A stretch of DNA of 64,000 nt from Silene latifolia (Eukaryota; Streptophyta; Magnoliopsida; Caryophyllales; Caryophyllaceae). The stretch's first letter is position 1. Each line of letters opens with the position of its first letter. The DNA lies in contig NC_133536.1 in NCBI RefSeq assembly GCF_048544455.1, forward strand, positions 194,311,325-194,375,324. The letters run 5' to 3'. Of this stretch, positions 36,491 through 48,600 are shown piece after piece. The notes under the pieces are model-generated. The model saw nothing but the letters and a program-made list of their open reading frames with translations. It searched no databases and was not told where the DNA came from. Made by a program: the position numbers and the translations under genes.

Positions 36491-38220
36491 TATTACTTTC
36501 GGTACAATTTCCATCATACAGTAAATTGGTAAAAGTCAAACATTCACCTAAAAAAAAAAACCTCAAACATAGAGTACAAGAAAGTCTCTCAAAAATGGGA
36601 AGTGACAGTTCTGAAGGGTGAAAAACCTGCAACACGCCATGTGCTAGATGACCACATCCAGGTAACTTTGATTGATAAAAATTACTCCGTACCAATTTTA
36701 TGCTAATACCCAAAATTATGCTCTCCTAAACTGCTACATTTTTCTAAGCACCCCTTTAAAACAGGATTTGTCAGCATAAAATGTCAAACAACCCACTAAC
36801 AGCAATGTCAGTAAGCATTAATCACCAGATTAAACAATCTTATAATTAGTCAAGTCCCCTCTTAGTTCAAATCCTTTAATAGACCCGTATTTAGATCCGT
36901 TGCATCTATACATATCATCTAGTATTAACCCAGAGATTTCAAATGACAGTAACAACTAATAGGAATAAATATAATAGTTGGATCTTAACCATCGCCTTAG
37001 AATTTTGGTTGAGATGGTTCATCTATCATGATATCAGAGCTAATATGACTGAATGTGGTTTAGGGAAGATTGTGCATTAACCACTCTTCAAGCTCAATGC
37101 GCATTCGAGTGAGGGGCGTAATAGAAATAAATATGAGCAAATTGTGGTGTGGAAGACTGTTTCCGGATGATCCAAGATTCCAAATGCCAGTATAGCAAAG
37201 AAAATGGCCGACAAGGCATCAAACAATTGAGTATCACTTTGGCTGGTTTGATACTCGGATACTTCATTTTTTTGGTGAAATATACATTTTCTAAGGATGG
37301 ATACTATTCCGTAATCTAAGTAACATATAAGAGCAGTGACGTAGCCACATACAAGCTAGTGGGGCCTCGCGACCCTACAGCTTTCCAACAATTGATGTTT
37401 TTTATCATCAAAATTAGTTTGATTTAAAAAATTTATGTCTTTACAATCCCGTAATAAAAGAAACGAATAACAATTACTTTAAAATTAACCCCATACGTAA
37501 CTTCTGGCTACACCGTTGTATTGGAGTAGTTGGATACTATTCCTACAGATCTATATCAATTTTGATAACAAACATAACATACATGCAAGATATAAAAATA
37601 TAAATGCATTTCATATCACCATCAAGAAGAGATATAAAGTCTACATCTGAATTTATTCATTTCATAAATGCTGCTCATTAAAGTTCTCTAGGCTATTCGT
37701 AACCTGAGTAACATTTAAACATGTTACAATGCTAAACCATATACTAGTATCAACACATCTAGAGTAACTACTAGACTAACCAAAACAGATACGGGCGGCA
37801 ATGCCAGACCTTAGTATCGAGAAGGCGGCCAAATCGCTGAGTAACGAAGGTTTCAGGCCTTCTAAGATCTGTCATAGCCGGACAATATCTACTACACCTA
37901 TGACCATATACTATCCACATAATGCAACCGTTACTAGACAGGGTAGACACCGACAAACATTTAGGGCTTGTTTGGATGGAAGATTTGCGGGAAATGGAGA
38001 ATCCCATTGCATTGTTTGGAGGGGAGGAATATAGAGGGACTCATTTTCCTTCCTTGAAGACAAATTAAGATCTTATCAACATAGAAAAAATCTCGAAGGA
38101 AAATGATTCACTCAACCCCTCGCCTTTTTTACTCTCTCATTGTATCCAAACAACGGGTTCAGGGAGAAGATGGAGTACTAACTGAACTTTCTATTGGATG
38201 AAAACTAATCTCGGAAAATC
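36491..38220. other. Intergenic, 3' side of the ARM-repeat gene
   Basis: No gene is visible. 37332-37520 has MITE-like ends (cagtgacgtagccac / ggctacaccgttg). 37970-38160 has ends of the 'gggcttgtttggat / atccaaacaa' type common in hAT MITEs. The 3' untranslated region of the ARM-repeat gene should lie just left of 38221. Confidence 0.4.
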
Positions 38221-40860
38221 TCAGAAAGGTAGGCTTTTTGAAGTTGAGCATGAAGTGAGTGACTTGAGATGCTCCGAAGGAACAAAATCTTGAGGCAAGT
38301 TAGCCCTCTTGACAATCCTTTTCATATTGCTTTGCAAGCTTTGTTGTACTAATTGCTTCACCGCTTTCTTCTCCTCGCTCATCATTGCCTCCTCTTCCTT
38401 ATTAACATTTGTCACAGTCAAGGGCGAACCGTATATAGGAGCGGAAACCGCCTGACTTGTGTTATTGTCAAAGCACTGAGAAACTTGTTTCCCTTTATCT
38501 AACCTCAAACATTCCAAAATCCTCGATGCCCTTTTCTGTGCTAATGTGCTTCCGAGAAGGGTTAACTCTAACAATGCTGAACCAATCCCGGCTTCTATCA
38601 TATGTTGTCTATCACTATAAGATTTATGAGCCATAACCATTAACACATAGGAGGCTTTCTCTTGACACCCGGGTGAGTCGGTCCAATTCAACACGTCAAT
38701 CAAAATAGGGAAAGCGTCCGGGACATTGCTGATGGCTTTTCTTCCTTCTGGTGTCGAAACTACATTGCTTAGAATCGAAAGGATTCGCTCGCTCATTTCC
38801 ATATACCCCAACGAGTTTATGAGGTACCGAATCAAATTTGTCTCAAGAATCAATGCAATGTTTGCCGGTGATATGGAGAGATTGTAAAGGGCTCTCAGCG
38901 AGTCCTGCCTCACTTGTGAGTTGGGTTTATTCTCAGAGTCCTCTAAAATGCTAACCAAGAAAGGGATTGCACCTGAAGTTCCAATTACTATCTTATTCGA
39001 ATCCAATGCACTCAATGCTAGGAAATTCGCAACAATGGCTTCCGAAATAGCCGGATCTACAGACCCTTTTGAAGACTCAATCTTCTTGAGCATCTTATGG
39101 ACTGCCCCCGCTTGAACAATAGCCGCTTTATTCCTGAGTAAATTTTACAAAGATATTGTGAGTGACAACACTTTACAAAAAAAAAATACAAGCACCATAA
39201 AAAGTGACAAGTTACACTTTTACGGACGACACTAACTCATTGACCCTGCAATTAAATGAGTAATCTATAACGATTTGGATTGGTTACATATGTGAAAGTA
39301 AAACCGTCTCATACAAGACCAACGGTAAAAAAGTGCGATTAAGTCAATACTTCAGAACAACATTACTCGATTCCCTCAAGGTCTTCGACGTAAGGCGGGT
39401 ATTGAGGGTCGATGTACGCAGCATTACCGTATATTCTAAATAAACACTAGAACATCGCTTTCAAATGACCCGTAACGATAATTGCGTCGAGATTTAATCA
39501 AGGACTTAATCAAAGCAGAAAAAGTGAGTAATTTGACACAGAAGATTCTCTACCCATAATAGAAAACAGCAGTACATACATCACAGAAAACAGAAAAGAG
39601 CACAGTACAGCCAGCCTAACAGCTGAGTAAAGTCCATAAACAAGTAAACGTCAAATACAGTATCCTGCTTCTTCCACTTCTAAATAATTTAGGAATCCAA
39701 ACAAAGCAAAACACTACAAAAATTCCAATTTACTCACTCCAAAAGCACCTTATTTTGCATTTGTCTCCCCACTTAAATAGTTCCAAATTCCTTCATGATT
39801 AATATCATCATGTGTTTTATTTTCCCCAAAATTCCCTGTATATATTTCCCATTTTCCTCAATTTAATTTTTAGGATATTCCATATAAGGATCATTTTCAT
39901 GCAATTTGTTTCATCAAATCAACTTTAAACAACCCAAAAATAAAATTAATATAATTGATTAATCAATTATCAATGTCCTTCAAAACAATCAAGTAGAAAA
40001 AAAAACCTGAACTTTTAATGTAGGGAAGGAGGAAAGAAAAACAAAACAACCTTAAAAGCCAAGAAAAAGGAAAAAAATCCGTACAACTTTGTAAATAACG
40101 TATGACATGCATTACAATTTGGAAACAATTTCAGTATCTAGCTACTTATTAACATAAACTCGACTTTAATTGACTTATTTTTACAATTTGACCGATATTT
40201 TAGAAATCGTATACCTTTTATTAAAATATCGCTAGAAGTAATGAGTTAATAAAAAGTAAAAAAATGACCGAGACGGAGAGAGTAAATAAGAAAGGTTGAG
40301 AAAACTCACAAATCATTGCCAATGCCAAGATTAAGAAGAGCATATAAAGCTTCAATCTTCAATACATGAACATGTTGATCATCATGATGATGATCAATGT
40401 GGAGATCAATAATGGAAACAAGTGGAGGAATAGCACCCAACATAGCTAAAGTAGACCTCGCATCACCATCTTCTTTAGCAAAACCTCTCACCATTTTCGC
40501 ACCTTTTTCTCTTTCCTCCACGTCATCACTCTGTAACAGCCCCACCGCCGCCGTCATCTCCGCTAGTTTCTCCTCCTTCCTCCGCCGCATCTCCTCCGTC
40601 ATTTCCGCCGTTTCCGTCGATTCATCCGACGTTGAGGATAAGTTCAGCATTTCGTATAGTTTTCCCGGTTCTGACCGCTCGCTGACCGGTTCGGACCGGG
40701 GTTCTGGTTTTTTCGGGGTGGGGGCGGTGGTTGTTACGGTGGTGGTTCGGCCGCAGGTGATTGCGGCGAGGAGTGTGCGGCGGATGGCGGTCCATGGTCG
40801 GAAATGTTGGTGGTGAGATCCGGGAATGTGAGTTTGTCGGTGGTGATCACACTTTGCCAT
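38221..40860 (-). CDS. ARM-repeat protein (plant U-box-less PUB-like family)
   Basis: The two exons are 40860-40310 and 39133-38221, joined through a 1,176-bp intron with gtgagt and cag borders, giving 487 residues. The N-terminus is His-rich, then basic, then Pro/Glu-rich. An acidic, charged helix region (about 80-110) follows. Armadillo repeats run from about 110 to 410, with 'LEALYNLS'-type helices, for example 'DSLRALYNLSISPANI' and 'ALLELTLLGSTLAQKRASRI'. The tail is Lys/Glu-rich, with 'MSEEKKAVKQLVQQSLQ' and a conserved 'STSKSLPF' end. No U-box is present, although the repeats resemble those of plant U-box ligases. ARM repeats bind protein partners; the partner is unknown. A His/Asp-rich insert (DLHIDHHHDD) lies just before the exon junction. 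The junction restores 'NLGIGNDLNKAAIVQAG' exactly, so the model is firm. Confidence 0.9.
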
Positions 40861-41447
40861 GTGATATGTTTCGGAACTCGAGGGGTTGAATGTGCGCAGC
40901 CTTAAAATGAGAATATATTTTCTAGTCTAAACTTGACTTCCTAGGGAAGTCTAGGAAGTCGAATGTATTTTAGGCTTAATAGTAGAAACTCGATTATAGG
41001 AGGGAGGTTGAATGTACGCAATCTTATAGTTTGAGGAGAAATGGTTATATGGGAATGCTACATTGGCATGGAAATAAGAGAAGAGATGATTTTTTGAGGG
41101 TGTTTATTCCAAGGAAGAATGATGTTAAAGGGAGGCAAGAAGGGATGGGGGAGCTTAATAAACAAAGTTTAATGGATTAATTAAAAAAATGAGAAGAGAT
41201 GATGGGAGGGTGATGCAATGTAAAAGGGTAAAGGGCTTATAATAATAATTTCAATTGGTCTTCCTTGTGACGGGTTATCATTTGTGGCGGATATTTTGTG
41301 AGATAAAATGGTAGCAAAATGGGTTAGTGGAGAAAGGGGACCACATAAATAGTGTTGTAGAGAGAGAAAAAGTGGGTACTTTATAAGGTAAAATGGTATC
41401 CGTCACTCAAGAGTGACGGATATGTACCGTCACAAAGAATTTGTGTA
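40861..41447. promoter_or_regulatory. Upstream region of the ARM-repeat gene
   Basis: This should hold the promoter and 5' leader, but I see no certain TATA box. It contains two 'gaatgt(g/a)cgcag/caatctta' blocks (about 40888 and 41009) of a dispersed repeat type, and MITE-like cttgtgacggg/ccgtcacaaag ends at about 41266-41435. Confidence 0.4.
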
Positions 41448-41685
41448 CTCCCTCCATTATTTTATATATGTCATTCTCACATTTCGAGACACTCACTTCT
41501 CTCTTCAATATCTCTCAAAATATATAAGTTAATAATATGAAATGTATACTCTTTTGAAAGCAAATTTTATGACGAATCTAATGATATAATTTTCATAATT
41601 TTTTCTAGAATATATTCTTGTATAATTGAAAGTCAAAGGCTTACCTCGTAAAACGAAAACGTCATATATAAAATAATGGAGGGAG
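41448..41685. mobile_element. Stowaway (Tc1/mariner) MITE
   Basis: Inverted ends CTCCCTCCATTATTTTATAT and its complement lie between TA dinucleotides (41446, 41686). It is 238 bp long, with long matching arms, so it is fairly young. It lies about 600 bp upstream of the ARM-repeat gene. Confidence 0.9.
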
Positions 41686-43871
41686 TAATATTTAAGGTGG
41701 CAAAGTGAGATGGGATAGTGGGAAGGTGTTGCTATAGCTTTGAATTTTGAGGGGAAGTCATTGGAATTTGGGACACTAGAATTTACACTTGGGAGTTGGG
41801 AGATTTTAAGTCTTGTTTTTCTCACTTAAACTGTCTTTTTCTTTTTCCATTCATTTTAGTATGAACTACGTATATCACAAATTATTGACGGTGACACGTT
41901 AATACATTACTCATAAGTTTGTGACGGTATATGTATATTTATAATTATTCAAGGTGACATGTATATTATACTAAGAAAGACTAATTGTATTATATTTGGA
42001 CTAAAAATTTATATTTCAACAGTAAATTCTCATTTGTGACAGACAAATTCCGTCACAAGTTTATGATATGACACAAATAGGTTGTAAGTAAGTGAAAAGG
42101 CAAGTGAGAGAATTTTATAAGAGGTCACAAGCTTATGATCAACGCAAGCAAGACAGACTGTTTACTTTGAGATCCCTCAAGTGTTGATACTTTAGTGGGG
42201 AAATTAGCTCATATACTTCTTTGAAAGTATTTCATCTTAACAAAACTATACAAAGTGTGAAACTTTTTTTTTGGGGGGGCAACGATAAAAGAAAGGATTA
42301 TATAAATGGGCATTTGACTCATTTGGTCAAATATACTTATTTTAGTAAGCACATAAACTAAGACAACAAAGTAGCTACATCGGCTAATAACAGGTACGGC
42401 TAACTGCATACAGAGATCTTCATCGAAATCCTCATCATTTATGAAGGGACGGTTAGAACTGAGCAAATGATCGATAATATCATTACTCATCTTTACAGAC
42501 AAAATTTCGAAGAAATACATATACCAAGACACAAATGTGTGAAACTTGAGAGTCAATAGTCCGGTACATACTGTTTAACTGATTATCTAGTAGGACTAGT
42601 ACGTGTTGTCCATTTAATGGAAAATTCATTAGAGACAACCAAATTAATTGGCAACATAAATCTTACCCGAAATCTAAATTTATATCAAATGGAAGAATCC
42701 AATATATATAGCTTGGAAGTTTGAATTGGTTTGACATTCTTAACCCAATATATATATACAAATAGATCAAAATTATAAGAAAGAGATTACTTTGATTATT
42801 AATAATATAACTAGCGAATTAAATATATGAGGATTTTTCATACTCCTTTACACTGTTACACGAACCTGGGAGAGTTGAGATTTAAACCCGTGACCTTTTA
42901 ATCACATGTCTCTAATACCATCTCAACCTAAAGTTTAACTTGATGGTTGGAATCTCATGATTGGTTTTATGTTATAAAACGTTCCCTTACACAAATGCTC
43001 ATTGAACTTGAAGTGTGGATGCATTGGAGGCCTTGGTCAGGAAGGCTCTAACACCATATCAAAAAATAGTCTCAATCAAAAGTTTAAACTGGTGATTGGT
43101 CTATGATCGATTTTATACTTAACAATAAAGAATCAGATTTGATATTTTTTTAGTGGCATAGACAAATAAAAAGTCATATATAAAAAGTACTCTAATAAAT
43201 AAAAATTGTACTATAAAATAAATTATGTTATTTTTCGACTCGATGACCTAAAGTTTAAATTGAATTGGCTTGATGTATTTTTGACATAAATACTTTTGCT
43301 AGCTCCTAGTTAGATTTATTAGAAAGTGGCAGCCAAAATGATTCACATTTTAGTCGAAAAATCCAAAACTACTAGCTTGGAATTGCCATGCACATCACCT
43401 AGAACGATTTGGAACAAACTTGATTGAACGTAACCATAATCACTCAGAAAATGACTCGATTTAAATCTACCAATACCCAAAATGGGCGGTCAAAAATGAC
43501 ATGCATTTAAAATAATTTGATGTGAACCACCATATATATAATACATCTAAAATAACCTACCCAAATTGAGATGCTAGGATGCTCAAATATTGCACCATTA
43601 TAGTTACTCCTAGAGTCCTAGTCTATTTTATCGTGGTTTGTATCAATATTTTCATCATTTCATGCATATGAATATTAAATGAATCATACTGTATTTATCG
43701 AAATTTCGAAAAATGTATGTCAAAAGTAATGCTAAGAAAAGAATTGTTGATATTTTCCTTAATAACGAAACAAAATCTAACATGTATGGAGTTTATTGGT
43801 TAATACTTCGGTTAAACTTTCATAGATTTCAGATTCAAGTTTCCCCAAAATTAGAAAAATTAAAAGTAAAA
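41686..43871. other. Intergenic, degraded repeats
   Basis: No gene is supported. 42030-42065 carries gtgacag/ccgtcacaag words. 42860-43080 carries 'gatttaaacccgtgacc' and 'taataccatctcaacc' phrases like old SINE or LTR leader DNA. A 115-codon frame at 42209-42556 on the minus strand has no recognisable domain. Confidence 0.35.
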
Positions 43872-44385
43872 CGGAAAATTCACATGGTACCCCTGAACAT
43901 TGCCATTTTTCACATAGTACCCAATATTTTAAGTTTGTGCACATTGTATCCTCCACATTTCATTTTCATACACAACATGCCCTTTTTGTCGCTATTACAA
44001 AATTTAATTGAGCGTAAGTCCTACATCGAAATTCGGAATTGGCAATTTTTTTGATCTAAAATAATTTTCTTGTCATAATCTATGATTTTAGGGTTTTCTT
44101 CCCGAGAATCATAAATCGACCATAATTTTGGTCTTAAATTTCCGAATTACCGTTTTTCGTCTTATAAAATTATAGATCTAGAAAAGATAATCAATTTTGA
44201 AAAAAAAATTAGTCGATTCCGATTTCTAGTCTACGATTTATGCTCAATTGAAAATTTTAAAAGAACGATAATAAAAACACGTCCTACATGAAAATCAAAG
44301 TTTAAGGGTACCATGTACGCAAACTTAAAAAGTTGGATACCACGTGCAAAATGGCAAAATTTAAGGATACCACGTGAATTTTCCG
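43872..44385. mobile_element. Long-terminal-inverted-repeat (MULE-like) element
   Basis: The arms of about 100 bp start cggaaaattcacatggtacc on the left. On the right they end in the complement of cggaaaattcacgtggtatc. In both arms the words 'ttgccattttkcac' and 'ttaagtttg' follow in order. It has no genes. The flanks are A-rich, so the target duplication is unclear. Confidence 0.7.
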
Positions 44386-44633
44386 AAAAAAAAAAAAAAA
44401 ACAATTTTGTGAATGATTTTTATTCTTGAGATTAAGGATAACAATTGTCCAATTGGTAGACTATGGATATGGTGAAACTATATCCATTACCAATTTTTTT
44501 TTAAAAAATGTCTATTTGTATCCATATTTACATGATGAAGTGTGTGAAATCGATATCCACTAGATATTTTCATCTTCTACAACTATCACTCATCAATTAT
44601 TTTTGGAGATCAACATATCTTACACTTGAATAT

Positions 44634-45420
44634 TGGGAAGAAAATCACCCATATAAATTCCTATTCGTGAGTGTCCTATATTGATAATAAGAGAAAAAAA
44701 AATTATTTTTTTTTTTGATGACGAGGGAGTTGATTCCCCATGAGCCCATGCATTTTTGCACCACCACATGGACCATGTAAGATTGTAAGCCACCCTCTTC
44801 GGAGGCTGCAGTGACCAAGTGATCATCGCCCCAACTGGTAGTCGAACCCGAGATCTCTCAACTTCTGCACTTCTGCAAGCTTCAAGGTTTAACCCGGTTA
44901 TCACTGAACTAACACCACTTGATTAAGAAAGAAGTTATTACTTTATAAGGTAAGGAGTTATTCTCTTTATTGCCAATTCGTTTTAAAGTGGAACCCTCTT
45001 GTGCTTAAGTTGTGGACTTTTTCTCCTCCGTTTGGGTGTGGCTCAGGCCCGTTGTTAAATTTAACATGGTATCAGAATCCACGGTTATTATCCTGAATAT
45101 GATAAATTAACTGGGCCTATTATTCGCAATCGTTGGAAAATAACACGGTTTGCTTTGACGGCTGGAAGAGAGGCCTAATTGCCCCAGACCGATTTAAATG
45201 GGCTTCACATTTGAGGGGGAGTGTGAAGAAAACCACCCATATAATTCCCACATGAGAGTGTCCCATATTGATAGAAGAGGAGCGGAGTTACCACTTTATA
45301 AGGCAAGAAGCTACTCCCTCTATTGCCAATTAGTTTTAGAGCGGAATCCTCTTGGGCCTAAGTTGTGGATTATTTCCCCTCCGTTTGGATGTGGTTCAGG
45401 CCCTTTGTTGAATTTAAAAC
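44634..45420 (+). mobile_element. TRIM with a 155-bp interior
   Basis: 5' LTR 44634-45066 (enlarged by a SINE), primer site TGGTATCAGA at 45067, interior to 45221, purine tract tttgagggggag, and 3' LTR 45222 to about 45420. The LTRs share the tataaggcaa box, 'ggaaccctcttg' and the gttgaattta end with the solo LTR at 25983-26177. It is non-coding by nature. At 45455-45506 a piece of the same LTR follows in inverse orientation. Confidence 0.85.
44702..44925 (-). mobile_element. tRNA-derived SINE inside the TRIM LTR
   Basis: Read on the minus strand: A box tagttcagtgataa (44912-44899), B box ggttcgactacc (about 44848), a 200-bp body, and an A-rich tail (44715-44702). Pol III boxes in the right order and strand make the call good. 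The flanking taagaga/taagaaa is a possible target duplication. Confidence 0.8.
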
Positions 45421-45506
45421 CTGGCTCTCATAGCATGTTAAATCATCCCAATAGAGGAGAGAGAGTCTGTTTCATATCCTCTCCTCTTTTATCAATGTGG
45501 GACTAA

Positions 45507-46126
45507 ATACGTATAGACGGATACCATTTCTCCTCACAAAATACCCATTTGCCCTAAAGTGGGAAGCACATGGGGGTGCCCCACCTTGTCCCCCCTATCT
45601 ATTTTATTAGAGGTTTTACCCGTCTGTACGCTCCACCCGTCTATACCAAGACCTATTGATATATATATAAGACCACTTTATGTGTAAGACAAGTCCACCT
45701 ATAAAAATCCCAAAAAAATTAATTAGTATAATTTTTTTTTTTTGATAGCCTAATGTTGTATATTGATAATTTAAATATGTTAGTATTACTCATAAGATAT
45801 CGAGTTATTAAAATAAAATTAAAATACAAATATAATCTAATGATTAGTTTGGGCTATTCTTCTATTAGACAAGTCTTATATTATAGGACGGTTTTATAGG
45901 AGAGTTACTGAAAAATAAATAAATAAAAACCATCAAATTTCAAATTATTATTGCAAACTTTATAAATTGAAAACTATTCGATATAGACAATAGACAATGA
46001 AGCGCTAAAGTGTTAATTAAGTCTTTTAGCTTTGTTCAATTATGACATTAGGCCCTATAAATTTCATTTGGAGCAATCAAGCCCCTTAAATTTCACCAAA
46101 AATGAAATTCAACCACATTTTTTAAA
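45507..46126. other. Intergenic, nothing recognised
   Basis: A/T-rich, no sustained frame. Confidence 0.4.
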
Positions 46127-46408
46127 TCCATTGAAAATGTCACTTAAGTCTTCAAATCCTCCAATGGAATATATCACAATTTTTTTTATTAAAAACGGAC
46201 ACTATCCGTCACAAACTAAAAACGGGTGGTGTTCCTTTCATAATAAGACAAGTGGGGGAAATGGAGCATCCCATGGATAATACCACTTACATATTGTGAT
46301 AGAGGCAATATCCGTCTTCAGCTTGTAACGGATATGGTCCGTTTTCAATGAAAATTTGTGATATATTCCATTGGAGGATTTGAAGACTTAAGTGGCATTT
46401 TCAATGGA
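46127..46408. mobile_element. Foldback element with about 80-bp arms
   Basis: tccattgaaaatgtcactta... on the left (46127 on) pairs with ...taagtggcattttcaatgga on the right (ending 46408). The pairing continues inward through 'ggaggatttgaagac', 'tgtgatatattccattgg' and an inner 'aaaacggac..tatccgt' pair. Non-coding. The small frames in it are shadows. Confidence 0.75.
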
Positions 46409-48600
46409 TTCCTAGCTGTCCATGATCGTAAGATCATTAGATCAATACGCATGAATGAACCTTACCCCATTTCTATCTATACCATATTACCATCCTGTCA
46501 TTACTTATTTTCCTTATTGACCTCCATCAAGGATCCGATTTTATTTCTCTTATTAAACATTGACTAATTTTTAAACAGAAATGCAACGCCATTGACAACG
46601 TCTAACGTCTTATGCTTTCATTTAAGGATTATTATCTGCAATATTACTCCAAAATTAAATGTCATGTCTCGCGTAATATTAAAATAATGTAGCTACTCCA
46701 CCCGATCCAGAGGACGCATGCATGGATCTATGAAGTCATTAAATTTGGGGTGCAGCAGAAATTTCATAACACATGCGACCATGCCTTCTTGTTCATCGCA
46801 AATTCTCCCAATATTTTAAAAATATAGGAAAACTATATACTCCGTACAATATAAATTTGATATATTCTTAAAATTACGCCAAAGGGAAAGTGTTAAGAGC
46901 TGCAAAACCGGTAAAGAAATGGATCCTCTTTGTATACGTATTTCCCATTGTCTCAAAACTCTCAATCGATTGTTTTCTTTTAATTAAAATACCTCTTACC
47001 GTGAATAAAAACGAAAGTATTTCCTAAGGTTTATACGGACGGAATAACATAGTTTTTCTTCCTGCTCCCCATCTTAACTTTCATTTATATCGTCAATGTT
47101 CGTATATAAAAAAGGAAATTTTAAAACAGACGTCATGTGAACATCAGTTTCAACCTGTCAAAGGCCTGGATCCACCTCCGAGGGAAAGCTGCTCTCACAC
47201 TATAATCGCACAAAAACGTTTTTCAAATCTTTCCGATCATTTTTTTACACTTGGTTGTTCGTGCAATGGTTCACCAAAAAAAAAAAGGTGTTAAGATGGA
47301 GTATTACGGTTTTTCTAATGTGTGCCCTTACTATTGAGATTTGGCCCATGCCCAAGGTATAAATCCCACGGTTTGTATTGATAAATTTGGGAAGGATGGG
47401 TCTTCTTTAAGTGGCTCAGTTGCTTTCTAGTCGGACTGATCACTGAAAAAGTGACAATGAACCATTAGATATTAGATATAATAACAAAGAAAATGTTTGC
47501 CGAAATCATAGTGATGTCTGGATATATATGGTATTGTACTCCTACACCAAAATGTAACACCAATGAGGATTTCCATGGACCAATATCATATTTAAGTCCC
47601 AGCAAAATACACTATACCAAAGAGTACTAGAACCCCAATTGCATTAAAACCGTCTCCTACAATACTCGCTCAGCTTTTCGAGGAAGCGTGGACATGTCAA
47701 ATCCACGGTTGTCCAACAACACATTTTACCTATCTTTACTAGTACTTTTTTAACTTTTCTGTATCAGACACTCGGCCAACTAGATCAATAAATATGGGGT
47801 AAAACACGGTGATGGACTCGAAGGCAAAACATGTACTATTCACTGTGCACAACTAGTTATATGTCCCATTTCAAGTAGAACATCTGCATATGCACATCAA
47901 CACTACTTCCTTGATACGTAATTCTCTTGAACAAGTTGAACAATAGACAACACCTGGATCTCACTCCATTCATTACAAACTTACACCACCTACTGACTAC
48001 GCCACCCGCCCTTCGTTCCCCACTACTTTTCTCTTGCCTTTCTACATCATCTATCTTCCACTTAATACAGGTGCTCAACTTTGAAACAAAATGTGGATCA
48101 TACAGAAATAGTGGGTCGTCAATATATTCAATAGTGGTCTCTATCCTAATAGACTCTCCCCTTTCTCGCCATAGACTGAACTTTTAGACATTAAGAATGT
48201 AAGATAATGTTATTAATATGCCAATAGTGATGGGACTTAAATGGCTTAAACCAACACGAACTACTAAGATGTATAATCTTAGTATAATCTTAGTATTTGA
48301 AATTGCAACATTTACTTCATGAAGATTAAGTTGAACTGCAGCATTTTATATCGTCAGACAGGATAATAGGAAATACCTCCGTAACTACTGAAATGTTATA
48401 TCAACCAGTTCAAGAGTATATCGTAAATGTCTAAATCCTGCAAAATCGAGAGAACTCAGAGAGAGAGAGAGAAAACTTACAGGATAATTTAGAATGTCAT
48501 TTGTATTTTAAACATACAACCACTAATACTGATTTCTATGTCCATAAGATGCACCTTCGGTTCAACTAGTGAGTGTCTTGTGATACAGTCATATAGCTAG
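46409..48600. other. Intergenic, 3' side of SPCS2
   Basis: No gene is supported in 2.2 kb; frames are short and have no recognisable domain. The 3' untranslated region of SPCS2 should occupy the right end. An imperfect (ga)n tract lies at 48455-48475. Confidence 0.4.

Noticed and set aside
42209-42556. 115-codon gene on the minus strand
   Set aside because: No domain, A/T-rich, no neighbouring exons, no family resemblance.
44837-44912. tRNA gene
   Set aside because: The A and B boxes belong to a SINE with a body and A tail. No cloverleaf is evident.
46032-46567. Small plus-strand frames
   Set aside because: They lie in the arms of a foldback element and its flank.
47857-48187. Overlapping 70-90 codon frames on both strands
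   Set aside because: No domain and no splice-supported extension. They are chance frames.
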